Origin: Knoellia remsis
GTDB taxonomy: Bacteria > Actinomycetota > Actinomycetes > Actinomycetales > Dermatophilaceae
NCBI RefSeq assembly: GCF_003002895.1
Contig: NZ_PVTI01000002.1
Location: 182,213-246,212 of the forward strand
Reading direction: 5' to 3'
DNA length: 64,000 bases
Within the stretch, counting starts at the first letter, position 1; every line of letters begins with the position of its first letter. Shown here piece after piece: positions 8,042 through 15,744 of this stretch. Position numbers and translations under genes: made by a program. Under the pieces are notes generated by a model. It had not been told where the DNA came from, did not search any database, and saw only the letters and a list, made by a program, of their open reading frames with translations.

Positions 8042-9202
8042 ATGAGTGTTGGACTCGGTATGCCGTCCCTCCCGCCGCCCGTGCTGGCTCCCCGCCGCAA
8101 GACCCGGCAGATCAAGGTCGGCAAGGTCGGTGTCGGCAGCGACTTCCCGATCTCCGTGCAGTCGATGACGACGACGCCGACGACCGACATCAACGCGACG
8201 CTGCAGCAGATCGCCGAGCTCACCGCCGCCGGGTGCGACATCGTCCGCGTCGCCTGCCCGAGCCGTGACGACGCCGAGGCGCTGCCCGCGATCGCGCAGA
8301 AGTCGCAGATCCCGGTCATCGCGGACATCCACTTCCAGCCGAACTACGTGTATGCCGCGATCGACGCCGGGTGTGCGGCGGTGCGGGTCAACCCGGGCAA
8401 CATCCGTCAGTTCGACGACCAGGTCGGCGAGATCGCGCGACGGGCCAAGGAGGCCGGCGTCTCGATCCGCATCGGCGTCAACGCCGGCTCGCTCGACAAG
8501 CGGCTGCTCGAGAAGTACGGCAAGCCGACGCCCGAGGCACTCGTCGAGTCGGCCGTGTGGGAGGCGTCGCTGTTCGAGGAGCACGACTTCCACGACTTCA
8601 AGATCTCGGTGAAGCACAACGACCCCGTCGTCATGGTGCGCGCCTACGAGCTGCTCGCCGAGCGCGGTGACTGGCCGCTGCACCTCGGGGTCACCGAGGC
8701 CGGGCCGGCGTTCCAGGGGACGATCAAGTCGGCGACGGCCTTCGGGGCGCTGTTGTCCCGCGGGATCGGGGACACGATCCGCGTCTCGCTGTCGGCGCCT
8801 CCGGTCGAGGAGGTCAAGGTCGGCAACCAGATCCTGCAGTCGCTCAACCTCAAGCCGCGCAAGCTCGAGATCGTCTCGTGCCCGTCGTGTGGTCGCGCGC
8901 AGGTCGACGTCTACAAGCTCGCCGACGAGGTGACCGCCGGCCTCGAGGGTATGACGGTGCCGCTGCGGGTGGCCGTCATGGGCTGCGTCGTCAACGGACC
9001 TGGTGAGGCACGTGAGGCCGACCTCGGTGTCGCGTCCGGCAACGGCAAGGGCCAGATCTTCGTCAAGGGCGAGGTCATCAAGACGGTGCCCGAGTCGGCG
9101 ATCGTCGAGACGCTCATCGAGGAGGCCATGCGCATCGCCGAGGAGATGGGCGAGCCGATCGACGAGGAGTCCGCGGGAGCGCCGAGCGTCACCGTCGGCT
9201 GA
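8042..9202 (+). CDS. ispG: 4-hydroxy-3-methylbut-2-enyl diphosphate synthase
   Basis: This 386-residue iron-sulfur enzyme makes HMBPP from MEcPP, the penultimate MEP-pathway step. The [4Fe-4S] ligands are visible as Cys280 and Cys283 (CPSCGR) and Cys315 ([11 protein letters not shown]), with Glu322 as fourth ligand. The TIM-barrel half begins around residue 40 (ISVQSMTTT). ATG 8042 lies 7 nt behind the GATAAT -10 box. A longer open frame upstream overlaps rseP and lacks homology. Confidence 0.97.
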   Translation: MSVGLGMPSLPPPVLAPRRKTRQIKVGKVGVGSDFPISVQSMTTTPTTDINATLQQIAELTAAGCDIVRVACPSRDDAEALPAIAQKSQIPVIADIHFQPNYVYAAIDAGCAAVRVNPGNIRQFDDQVGEIARRAKEAGVSIRIGVNAGSLDKRLLEKYGKPTPEALVESAVWEASLFEEHDFHDFKISVKHNDPVVMVRAYELLAERGDWPLHLGVTEAGPAFQGTIKSATAFGALLSRGIGDTIRVSLSAPPVEEVKVGNQILQSLNLKPRKLEIVSCPSCGRAQVDVYKLADEVTAGLEGMTVPLRVAVMGCVVNGPGEAREADLGVASGNGKGQIFVKGEVIKTVPESAIVETLIEEAMRIAEEMGEPIDEESAGAPSVTVG

Positions 9203-9242
9203 CGCGGCCCTGAGGCCGGTTGGACGCACCTGCCGGGTTCGG

Positions 9243-9286
9243 GCATCGGACGCGCCTGCCGGTTAGAGCATCGGACGCGCCTGCCG
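9243..9286. repeat. Two direct copies of a 19-bp repeat
   Basis: GCATCGGACGCGCCTGCCG occurs at 9243-9261 and 9268-9286, a 25-bp period. A degenerate third copy (TTGGACGCACCTGCCG) precedes them at about 9219. They sit between ispG and the long hairpin at 9302. Confidence 0.75.
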
Positions 9287-9301
9287 CTGTGGGCGCTGCA
9301 G

Positions 9302-9364
9302 TGCTCTGATCTTGCGTCGTCCTTTGGACCGCGGTGGCCCAAAGGACGACGCAAGATCAGAGCA
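9302..9364. terminator. Perfect 26-bp hairpin downstream of ispG
   Basis: Arms 9302-9327 and 9339-9364 are perfectly complementary around an 11-nt loop. The arm starts TGCTCTGATCTTGCGTC. It probably terminates ispG and, from the other strand, the 41-aa membrane-protein gene. No T-tract follows. The arms are less GC-rich than the surroundings, as in the other long hairpins of this window. Confidence 0.75.
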
Positions 9365-9428
9365 TCGTCTGAGCAGGTGGCCGCTCGGGGCAGCAGCAGG
9401 TTGGGCTCGGCGGAGCAGCAGGTCGGGC

Positions 9429-9554
9429 TCAGCGCACCAGCAGGTTGAGCACGACCGTCAGGACAACCGAGAGCACGATCGACACCAGGATCATCGCGAG
9501 GCAGCCGGGGCCGCCGCCGAGCGGACGAACTTCGACGTTTCTTCCGAGGCGCAT
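9429..9554 (-). CDS. Small 41-residue single-pass membrane protein
   Basis: The frame begins MRLGRNVEVRPLGGGP and continues with a hydrophobic helix (about residues 19-40, AMILVSIVLSVVLTVVLN), ending LLVR. Support for a real gene: a TAGACA -10 box (minus strand, 9566-9561) ends 6 nt before the ATG, matching the leaderless geometry of neighbours, and the composition is strongly membrane-like. Similar short proteins occur in related actinobacteria as far as I recall. Function unknown. Confidence 0.7.
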   Translation of the reverse strand: MRLGRNVEVRPLGGGPGCLAMILVSIVLSVVLTVVLNLLVR

Positions 9555-9560
9555 GGGACC

Positions 9561-9566
9561 TGTCTA
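9561..9566 (-). promoter_or_regulatory. -10 box (TAGACA) of the 41-aa membrane protein
   Basis: TAGACA on the minus strand ends 6 nt before ATG 9554, consistent with a leaderless start. Confidence 0.4.
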
Positions 9567-9664
9567 CCCGCGGGTTCCCCGGATGATGCGTCGTCGCGCG
9601 GAGCCGCGAGGGCCCGGGCGGCGGCCCGAGCCCTCGCGACCTGCCACTCGTGGTGGCACACGGC

Positions 9665-10177
9665 TCACTCCGCGGCGTCGGTCGGCCACGCGGGGACGCG
9701 GTCGGCCGGCAGGTCCTGGTTGAAGCGGACCATGTTGCCGACCGGGTCGCGGAACGCGCAGTCGCGCACCCCGTAGAACTGGTCGGCCGGCTCCTGCAGC
9801 ACCTCCGCGCCCGACGACCGCACGTGCTCGAAGACGGCGTCGACGTCGTCGACCTTGAAGATCAGCGCCGCGAGCAGCCCCTTGGCGAGCAGGTCGTTCA
9901 GGGCGTCGGCGTCACCGTCGGACATCGGGATCGACCCTCCGCCGGTGTAGTTGTGCACGGTGATCTGCAGGTCCGGCTGGGTCGGGGGAGTGAGCGTCAC
10001 CCAGCGGAAGTCGCCGTTCGTGACGTCGGTGTGGACGGCGCACCCGAGGGTGTCGCGGTAGAAGCCGAGCGAGGCCTCGGTGTCGTTGGTGAAGACGAAG
10101 ACGTTGACGACGGCCAGTGAGGCCATCGCCGGGACGGAAGCGGCGGTCGTGCCTGCGGTGTTCTCTGTGGTGGTCAT
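9665..10177 (-). CDS. VOC-family (glyoxalase/bleomycin resistance-like) protein
   Basis: This 170-residue protein has the paired beta-alpha-beta-beta-beta units of the VOC fold: VVNVFVFTNDTEASLGFYRDTLG near the start, and DPVGNMVRFNQ near the end with a Glu/Asn-type metal position. Such proteins act as dioxygenases, isomerases or binding proteins; the substrate is not evident. A -10 box TACGGT lies 7 nt before ATG 10177. An AraC-type regulator gene lies directly upstream on the same strand and may control it. Confidence 0.85.
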   Translation of the reverse strand: MTTTENTAGTTAASVPAMASLAVVNVFVFTNDTEASLGFYRDTLGCAVHTDVTNGDFRWVTLTPPTQPDLQITVHNYTGGGSIPMSDGDADALNDLLAKGLLAALIFKVDDVDAVFEHVRSSGAEVLQEPADQFYGVRDCAFRDPVGNMVRFNQDLPADRVPAWPTDAAE

Positions 10178-10184
10178 GTCAGCG

Positions 10185-10190
10185 ACCGTA
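10185..10190 (-). promoter_or_regulatory. -10 box (TACGGT) of the VOC gene
   Basis: TACGGT on the minus strand ends 7 nt before ATG 10177. It overlaps a GTATGCC word, as does the promoter at 51231. Confidence 0.4.
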
Positions 10191-10271
10191 TGCCGCGTGC
10201 GCGCCGCCCCGCTTCTCCGATCCTGACCGCTTGCGGCTCAGGTCCCGTGTGGCCCCAGGTCCGGTGCGGCC

Positions 10272-10661
10272 TCAGGTCCGCCGGGGCCGCGTCACCTGCT
10301 TGGCGATGCACCCGGGAACGCCGACGAGGCTCTCGTGGGACCGGGCGGCATACGCGCTCGGCGTCTCGCCCACGAGCTCGGTGAAGCGCGAGCTGAACGA
10401 CCCGAGCGAGGTACACCCCACCTCCATGCAGGCATCGGTGACGCTCATCCCGCCGCGCAGCAGCCACATGGCCCGTTCGATCCGGCGGGTCATCAGCCAC
10501 GCGTAGGGCGTCTCGCCGAACGCCGTCTTGAAGGAGCGCTGGAAGTGTCCCGTCGACATGTGCGCCTCGCGCGCGAGCATCGGCACGTCGAGTGGCTCGG
10601 CGTAGTCGCGGTCGATCCGGTCCCGGGCCTGCCGCAGTCGGACGAGGTCGTCACGCTCCAT
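10272..10661 (-). CDS. AraC-family DNA-binding protein (isolated HTH domain)
   Basis: At 129 residues this is little more than the AraC DNA-binding domain. Two helix-turn-helix units are visible: DVPMLAREAHMSTGHFQRSFKTAFGETPYAWL and SVTDACMEVGCTSLGSFSSRFTELVGETPSAY. No ligand-binding domain is present. It sits 94 bp upstream of the VOC gene on the same strand, a pairing often seen in actinobacteria. It probably regulates that gene or itself. Confidence 0.88.
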   Translation of the reverse strand: MERDDLVRLRQARDRIDRDYAEPLDVPMLAREAHMSTGHFQRSFKTAFGETPYAWLMTRRIERAMWLLRGGMSVTDACMEVGCTSLGSFSSRFTELVGETPSAYAARSHESLVGVPGCIAKQVTRPRRT

Positions 10662-10747
10662 GGCAGTAGTGTCGCAGCCGGCGCCGACTCAGGACGGGTG
10701 ACATCGGCTTCAGTGCGTTTGGGCAGGTGAGCGGGCCGCGCGGCTCG

Positions 10748-10753
10748 TAGGCT
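10748..10753 (+). promoter_or_regulatory. -10 box (TAGGCT) of the GNAT gene
   Basis: TAGGCT ends 6 nt before GTG 10760. It matches the box before the HAD gene at 19313. Confidence 0.5.
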
Positions 10754-10759
10754 GGGCAC

Positions 10760-11602
10760 GTGCTCCGCACCCGCAACCCGGTGAGAACGCTCTCCCGGTC
10801 CGACGTCGACGACGCGCTCGAGCTGTGCTCGCGCAACCTCGCGGCCCACGTCTTCGTCGCGGCGCGCATCCTCGAGGCCCAGTCCGGGGCGTCGACCTCC
10901 GCGCTCGGCATCCGCGAGGACGGCCGGCTCACGTCGCTGTGCTGGGCGAGCGCAAACGTCGTGCCGGTCGAGACCTCCGAGACCGCGCGCAGCCTGTATG
11001 CCGACCGTATCCGCAAGTGGCGCGGTCGCGTCGCGTCCGTGCTGGGTCCCCGCGACGAGGTCGTGGACCTGTGGGACCGGCTCGAGCCGAACTGGGGGCC
11101 GGCGCGCGCGGTCCGTGAGCACCAGCCGCTGCTCGCGACGGCCACGCCTCCGTCGGTCCTGGGGGTCGACCTCGACCGCCGGGTGCGTCCGGCCCGGCCC
11201 GACGAGGTCGACATCGTCCTGCCCGCGGCCGAGCACATGTTCACCGCGGAGATCGGCTACCGGCCCTACACGGGGTCGTCGCGCGGCTATCGCGGGTCGC
11301 TCGCGGCGCTCATCGCCCGTGGGCACACCTATGTCGTCGTCGAGAACGGCAAGGTCGTCTTCAAGACCGACATCGGCTCGCTGGCGCTCGGGTGCGCGCA
11401 GCTGCAGGGCGTGTGGCTCGCGCCGCACCTGCGCGGCAAGGGGCTCGCCGTGCCGATGCTCGCGGCGGTGATGGAGGACGTCATGGCCGGGCCGGCGCCG
11501 CTCGTGTCGCTCTACGTCAACGACTTCAACGGTCCCGCGCTCGCGACCTACCACCGGCTCGGGTTCGCGCCCGCTGGCGAGTTCGCCACCGTCCTCCTCT
11601 GA
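10760..11602 (+). CDS. GNAT N-acetyltransferase with N-terminal DUF4081-like domain
   Basis: A 280-residue two-part protein. Residues 1-120 resemble DUF4081 (SRDVDDALELCSRNLAAHVFVAARI). The C-terminal half is a GNAT domain with the acetyl-CoA segment VWLAPHLRGKGLAVPMLAAV and a terminal YHRLGFAPAGEF. The order ispG then DUF4081-GNAT is conserved in many actinobacteria; here a repeat-rich stretch and two genes intervene. The acceptor substrate is unknown. GTG 10760 follows a TAGGCT box by 6 nt. Confidence 0.88.
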   Translation: MLRTRNPVRTLSRSDVDDALELCSRNLAAHVFVAARILEAQSGASTSALGIREDGRLTSLCWASANVVPVETSETARSLYADRIRKWRGRVASVLGPRDEVVDLWDRLEPNWGPARAVREHQPLLATATPPSVLGVDLDRRVRPARPDEVDIVLPAAEHMFTAEIGYRPYTGSSRGYRGSLAALIARGHTYVVVENGKVVFKTDIGSLALGCAQLQGVWLAPHLRGKGLAVPMLAAVMEDVMAGPAPLVSLYVNDFNGPALATYHRLGFAPAGEFATVLL

Positions 11603-11626
11603 CCGCCCGCGCGTCCACCCGCTCCC

Positions 11627-11666
11627 GTCCTCACAAGTGCGTGAAATACGCCGCCCTTGTGAGGAC
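11627..11666. repeat. Hairpin repeat, copy 1 (11-bp arms, 18-nt loop)
   Basis: Arms GTCCTCACAAG (11627-11637) and CTTGTGAGGAC (11656-11666) enclose an 18-nt loop. The same element recurs at 12652-12697, with the loop differing by one base. It lies between the GNAT gene and the DUF559 gene. Confidence 0.8.
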
Positions 11667-11763
11667 CGCGGGTTGTCCACAGGCGAGGGCCGGCTGCCCG
11701 ACCGTCCACAGGGAGACGAGGTGCGGGGTGCGGTGGTTGGCGCCCCTCCCGCAGCCTCGTCGC

Positions 11764-12672
11764 ATGGAAGGGACCGAACGCCGCCGCATCGCCCGTGAGC
11801 TGGCGGGCGATCATGGGGGAGTCGTCCACCGTCGTCTGCTCAGGGACGTCAAGATCGGCAAGGAGGACGTGCGAACCGAGGTCCGAGCAGGCCGCTGGTC
11901 GACATGGGGTGTCCACACCGTCCGCATCCTCGACGTCGAGCCCGAGCCGGTCGCAGACCTCTGGCACGCCGTGTGGGAGTCGGGGCCGGGAGCAGTGCTG
12001 GACGGGGTTGCAGCCCTGGTCGCCCAAGGGATGACGGGGTTCAGCCCGAACACGATCGACGTGTCCTTGCCTCGGTCCGCGACCGCGCGTCGAGTGGACG
12101 GCGTCACGAGACACCAGCGTCGGGTGCTTGAGCCGACCCTCGGAGCAGGCGTGCCGCGGCTGAAGCCGGAATGGGCGACCATCCATGCGGCGGCCTGGGC
12201 GGTGAGCGAACGGCAGGCCGCCCTGCTCATCTGCCTCCCCGTCCAGCAGCGACTGGTCCGCCCCGGCAGTCTGCTGGATGTCTGGCACCAGATCGGCCGA
12301 TGTGCGCGTCGAGACCTACTCGGCCGCGTGATCCCCGATGTCTGCGATGGGGCACAGTCCCTGGGTGAGCTCGACTTCGGTGGCTGGTGCCGACGATATG
12401 GACTCCCGCCGCCACTGCGGCAGACGGTGCGGGTGACTTCGTCCGGGAGGGTCTACCTCGACGCCGAGTGGGACGGCCTCGTCGTGGAGATCGACGGCGG
12501 CCACCACCTGCTCGGGCTGAACCCCACCGAGGACGCCCTGCGCGCGAACGAGGTGTCGCTGGGCAGCTCTCGCGTGCTCCGGATCCCGCTGCTGGGGTTG
12601 CGGCTCGAGCCCGGCCGCTTCGTGGACCAGGTCGCTCGTGGCCTCGGGCTCCCGGTCCTCACAAGTGCGTGA
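11764..12672 (+). CDS. DUF559 / Vsr-like PD-(D/E)XK nuclease-domain protein
   Basis: A 302-residue protein. The C-terminal ~70 residues carry a restriction-endonuclease-like core: LDAEWDGLVVEIDGGHH, with Asp233, Asp237, Glu242 and Asp244, then ALRANEV and SSRVLRIP. This matches DUF559, related to very-short-patch repair (Vsr) nucleases. The N-terminal part resembles AbiEi-like actinobacterial proteins (RLLRDVKIGKEDVRTEVRAGRW). The last codons and the stop are supplied by the second hairpin repeat. Twin hairpins flank the gene, which hints at mobility. Function is not established. Confidence 0.8.
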   Translation: MEGTERRRIARELAGDHGGVVHRRLLRDVKIGKEDVRTEVRAGRWSTWGVHTVRILDVEPEPVADLWHAVWESGPGAVLDGVAALVAQGMTGFSPNTIDVSLPRSATARRVDGVTRHQRRVLEPTLGAGVPRLKPEWATIHAAAWAVSERQAALLICLPVQQRLVRPGSLLDVWHQIGRCARRDLLGRVIPDVCDGAQSLGELDFGGWCRRYGLPPPLRQTVRVTSSGRVYLDAEWDGLVVEIDGGHHLLGLNPTEDALRANEVSLGSSRVLRIPLLGLRLEPGRFVDQVARGLGLPVLTSA

Positions 12673-12697
12673 GATACGCCGCCCTTGTGAGGACCGG
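12652..12697. repeat. Hairpin repeat, copy 2 (14-bp arms, 18-nt loop)
   Basis: Arms 12652-12665 and 12684-12697 enclose an 18-nt loop that differs from copy 1 at a single position. The TGA of the DUF559 gene (12670-12672) lies in the loop, so the element is both stop codon and probable terminator. It may also terminate the convergent secreted-protein gene. Confidence 0.8.
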
Positions 12698-12716
12698 AGC
12701 TGGGGAGCCGGAGCGG

Positions 12717-13220
12717 TCAGCAGCCGCCGCAGTTGTAGTACGTGATGTCCCAGTGGTTGCCTTCCTTGGCGTAGATGTTCCCCGCCGCCGACTTGTAGAG
12801 CGTCGCGCCGTCGCCGCGCACACCGGCATACGCGAAGTTCCGCGTGATGTAGCTGTTGTTGCAGGTCGTGATGCCGATGTCGACCTTGTAGCCGTTCCAG
12901 TGGCTGTAGGTTCCCGACGCGTGGCCGACCTCGGTGCCGCCGGTGATGTTCGTCGCGCAGCCGCTGGCCCGTTTGAACGTCACGATCCCGTCGGCCGTGG
13001 CGAGGTTGATCTGCTCGAACGAGGTGCACGTCGACGTGTACCGGTCGCTGCAGCCGCCCGACGAGGACCACGTGAGCCCGTACGTCCGGAACTTCGACGT
13101 GGCCTGCGAATGGGTGAGCTTGGTGACGGCCGAGGCGCTCGGCGCCGTGACGAAGACGGCACCGGTGGCGACCGCCGCAGCGGTCAGGGCGCGCGCGGAA
13201 CGGCTGGCGAGAACGGTCAT
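12717..13220 (-). CDS. Small secreted protein with LAS/M15 peptidase-like motifs
   Basis: A 167-residue precursor with a clear signal peptide (cleavage likely after APSASA, residue 31), giving a ~136-residue mature protein. SHWNGYKVD (His107, Asp114) resembles the HxxGxxxD zinc motif of LAS metallopeptidases, and EGNHWDI (Glu153, His156) resembles their ExxH motif; GGTEVGH gives a further His100. Six cysteines could form three disulfides. I infer a secreted cell-wall or D-Ala peptidase-like enzyme. GAGGGACCTCTC before the ATG is a good ribosome-binding site. Confidence 0.65.
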   Translation of the reverse strand: MTVLASRSARALTAAAVATGAVFVTAPSASAVTKLTHSQATSKFRTYGLTWSSSGGCSDRYTSTCTSFEQINLATADGIVTFKRASGCATNITGGTEVGHASGTYSHWNGYKVDIGITTCNNSYITRNFAYAGVRGDGATLYKSAAGNIYAKEGNHWDITYYNCGGC

Positions 13221-13363
13221 GAGAGGTCCCTCCTGGAGGTCGGCGCCCACCGAACGACGGGCAACTCGACGCTAGGACCGGCCGGCTCTGCGCCCGGCAA
13301 AGCGGAGGTAAAGACTTGCCGAGGCTCCAGCGGCCGGTGGGCACACGGCATACGACGGCTGCC

Positions 13364-13369
13364 TAGGAT
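13364..13369 (+). promoter_or_regulatory. -10 box (TAGGAT) of the DoxX-like gene
   Basis: TAGGAT ends 7 nt before ATG 13377. The ATG itself falls within a GTATGCC word. Confidence 0.45.
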
Positions 13370-13376
13370 CGGCGGT

Positions 13377-13814
13377 ATGCCGTCGCTCTCGCCGAAGTCG
13401 TCCTCGAACCTGCCGCTCGACGTGGCCTCGCTTGACAAGGCCACCATCGGCCTCGCCACGCTCTTCCTCACGTCGGGCACGACCCACCTCGTGCGCCCGC
13501 AGGTGTTCGAGGGCATCGTGCCGAAGCTGCTGCCCAACAAGCGCGAGCTCGTCTACGTGAGCGGTGTCGCCGAGATCGCCTGCGGTCTGGGCCTGCTCTT
13601 CCCGCAGACCCGCAAGGTCGCCGGCCTCGCCAGCGCCGCCCTGCTCGTTGCGGTCTTCCCGGCCAACGTCCAGATGAGCGCCACCCACGCGAAGCGGGCG
13701 CAGCGCCGGGACGACGTCGGCTCGAAGGCGTTCTTCGCCGGGACCGTGGCGCGCCTGCCGCTGCAGTGGCCGCTCATCCGCACGGCCCTGCGCGCCGCCG
13801 GCCGCCTGCGCTGA
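13377..13814 (+). CDS. DoxX-like small integral membrane protein
   Basis: This 145-residue protein has four hydrophobic segments and the DoxX-family flow TIGLATLFLTSGTTHLVRPQVFEGIVP, then YVSGVAEIACGLGLL and VFPANVQM. Family members are poorly characterised membrane proteins, some linked to thiol or quinone redox. ATG 13377 lies 7 nt behind TAGGAT. The divergent neighbour encodes the secreted LAS-like protein. Confidence 0.82.
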   Translation: MPSLSPKSSSNLPLDVASLDKATIGLATLFLTSGTTHLVRPQVFEGIVPKLLPNKRELVYVSGVAEIACGLGLLFPQTRKVAGLASAALLVAVFPANVQMSATHAKRAQRRDDVGSKAFFAGTVARLPLQWPLIRTALRAAGRLR

Positions 13815-13841
13815 CCCGCGCACGCGCCGAGACACAGCCCG

Positions 13842-14372
13842 TCAGGCCTTCCACGTCAGGTCGGCCTCGTCGAGCGCCGCGTCCCACACCGTCAGGGACG
13901 ACGGCCCGACGCCGTGCAGCTCGGCGACGTCGGCGCGGCGCCACTCGCTGAGCTCCTCGAGCGTCGAGATGCCCGCGGCCGCCAGCGCCCGAGCGGCCGG
14001 GTTGCTCGTGTGCGGCACCGGTGTCCCCATGCGGGCGAGCGTGTCGGCGATGCGCTGCTCGTATGCCGTCCGCAGGCTCGCGAGGTCCGCTCGGTAGTCG
14101 GCGATACGGCAGCCAAAACCATTGCGCTTGAAGAGGATTCCCTCGTCGGCCCAGTGCGGGCGGGCCCGCTCCCGCAGCTCCTCTGGGAAGTCTCCCGCCG
14201 CGTTGGTGACGCGCCACCACGGCAGCCCACCGGCATACCGGCTCATGAACGAACCCACCTGGCGCGGGCCGATGCCGACGATCCCGGCGATGTCGCCGTA
14301 GGACACGACGCGTCCGCGCGGCACGAGCTCGACGACGGTCAACACCCGCTCCACGGTCAGCTCGCTCGCCAC
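13842..14372 (-). CDS. Alkyltransferase-like (ATL) protein fused to a helix-hairpin-helix domain
   Basis: A 176-residue protein. Residues 5-90 follow the MGMT/ATL DNA-binding fold (VVSYGDIAGIVGIGPRQVG, the arginine-finger region). The active-site PCHR motif is PWWR (51-54), so the methyl-accepting Cys is replaced by Trp. ATL proteins of this kind flag O6-alkylguanine for nucleotide excision repair. Residues 115-165 form a helix-hairpin-helix unit (LSEWRRADVAELHGVGPSSL). GTG 14372 lies 6 nt from a palindromic -10 shared with the divergent MFS gene. Confidence 0.85.
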   Translation of the reverse strand: MASELTVERVLTVVELVPRGRVVSYGDIAGIVGIGPRQVGSFMSRYAGGLPWWRVTNAAGDFPEELRERARPHWADEGILFKRNGFGCRIADYRADLASLRTAYEQRIADTLARMGTPVPHTSNPAARALAAAGISTLEELSEWRRADVAELHGVGPSSLTVWDAALDEADLTWKA

Positions 14373-14378
14373 GCCTCC

Positions 14379-14388
14379 ACCCTAGGGT
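14379..14388. promoter_or_regulatory. Palindromic ACCCTAGGGT serving as -10 for two divergent leaderless genes
   Basis: Read on either strand this 10-mer contains TAGGGT, and each copy ends exactly 6 nt before a GTG: 14372 on the minus strand (ATL protein) and 14395 on the plus strand (MFS). Only one polymerase could occupy the site at a time, so the two genes should compete for transcription. Confidence 0.6.
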
Positions 14389-14394
14389 GGGGTG

Positions 14395-15666
14395 GTGACC
14401 GAGACCGCCGCCACCGGCTCCACGCAGAGCCTCTGGCGCGACGGTGACTTCCTCCGCTACTGGGGCTCGCGCGCGGTCACGATGGTCGGTTCGTCGGTCA
14501 CCGCCGTGGCCCTGCCCGTCTTGATCTACGAGCTCACCGGGTCGCCGGCGCTGACGTCTGGGCTGATGGCGACGAGCACGATGTCGATGGCGTTCTTCGG
14601 TCTGATCGGCGGCGTCCTCGGCGACCGGTTCGACCGCCGCCGCATCATGGTCACCGCCGACCTCGTGAGCGCTCTCGCCATCGCCTCGATCGTCGTGGCG
14701 CACCTCGCGTCAGTGCTCACCGTCGTCCACGTGTATGCCGCCGCGTTCGCCTCCGCGTCCGCGGCCGTCCTCTTCGATGGGTCCAGCGCGGGGGCGCTGC
14801 CCTCTCTCGTCGGCCGGTCCCGGCTGCCGGACGCCAACGCGCGGATCTGGGGGACGCAGAGCGTGCTCGACGTCGCGATGCCCGCGGCCGCCGGCCTGGC
14901 GCTCGCCATCTGGTCACCGGCGACCCTGCTCGTCGTCGACGTCCTCTCGTTCCTCGGCAGCATGCTGCTCGTGCGGGCCATCCGCGGTGCGATGAGCGGC
15001 GTCCGCGAGGTGCGCGGCCGGGCGACGGTGCGCGACCTCTGGGGCGACCTCGTCGAGGGCCTCACCTGGCTGCGCCGACACCCGACGCTGTGGCCCTTGG
15101 CGATGGTCTCGGTCTTCGGTGCCGGGTCGGCGGCGGCGCTGCTCGGGCTGATCGTGCCGTGGGCCGACCGCGTCCTCGGGGTCGGCACGAGCGGATGGCG
15201 GTTCGGGCTGCTCTTCGGCAGCTGGGCGGCGGGCGCGTTCTTCGCGTCGTTCGTCATGCCCCGGCTCAGCCGCCGCTTCGGCGCGATCCGGATGGCCCAG
15301 GTGCTCTTCCCGATGATGACGGTGTTGCTCGCGGTGCTCAGCCGGCTGGACCGCTATGGCCCGGCGCTCGCCGTCTACCTCGCCTACTCCTTCCTGCACG
15401 TCCTCGTCATCTCGGCCACCGTGACGTATCGGATGCAGATCGTCCCCGACCGGTTGCTGTCCCGGGTGAGCACGGCGTCGCGGACGATCTCGTGGGGCGG
15501 GGGAGCGACCATCGGGGTGCTCGTCTCCGGACAGGTCGCATCGCGATGGGGCGTGCCTGCCGCCCTGCTCGTCGTCGCCGTCGCCAACGGCTGCGCCGCG
15601 CTCCTCGCGTGGGTGCCGGCGCTCCGCCACGCGGCACCCACGGCGAGGTACGCGGAATCCGCGTGA
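14395..15666 (+). CDS. MFS transporter, EntS-like
   Basis: A 423-residue permease with about twelve hydrophobic segments. It carries the MFS loop motif GGVLGDRFDRRRIM after helix 2 and resembles the EntS/MFS_3 exporters in its WGSRAVTMVGSSVTAVALPVLIYELTGS start. The substrate is unknown. GTG 14395 is preferred over the in-frame GTG at 14392 because the shared palindromic -10 box ends 6 nt before it. Confidence 0.88.
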   Translation: MTETAATGSTQSLWRDGDFLRYWGSRAVTMVGSSVTAVALPVLIYELTGSPALTSGLMATSTMSMAFFGLIGGVLGDRFDRRRIMVTADLVSALAIASIVVAHLASVLTVVHVYAAAFASASAAVLFDGSSAGALPSLVGRSRLPDANARIWGTQSVLDVAMPAAAGLALAIWSPATLLVVDVLSFLGSMLLVRAIRGAMSGVREVRGRATVRDLWGDLVEGLTWLRRHPTLWPLAMVSVFGAGSAAALLGLIVPWADRVLGVGTSGWRFGLLFGSWAAGAFFASFVMPRLSRRFGAIRMAQVLFPMMTVLLAVLSRLDRYGPALAVYLAYSFLHVLVISATVTYRMQIVPDRLLSRVSTASRTISWGGGATIGVLVSGQVASRWGVPAALLVVAVANGCAALLAWVPALRHAAPTARYAESA

Positions 15667-15744
15667 ACGGCATACGGCCTGCTCGTTATCCTTGGCGCGT
15701 CCCACCCGGTTGCACCCGACACACCTGACACCTGGAGAGCCATC

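Noticed and set aside
5119..8328. Very long open frame on the minus strand opposite dxr, rseP and ispG
   Set aside because: It is the antisense of three confidently identified genes; its Arg/Asp-rich composition is typical of high-GC shadow frames.
15667..15744. T-box or other riboswitch upstream of proS
   Set aside because: The gap is only 78 bp and shows no T-box motif or specifier stem.
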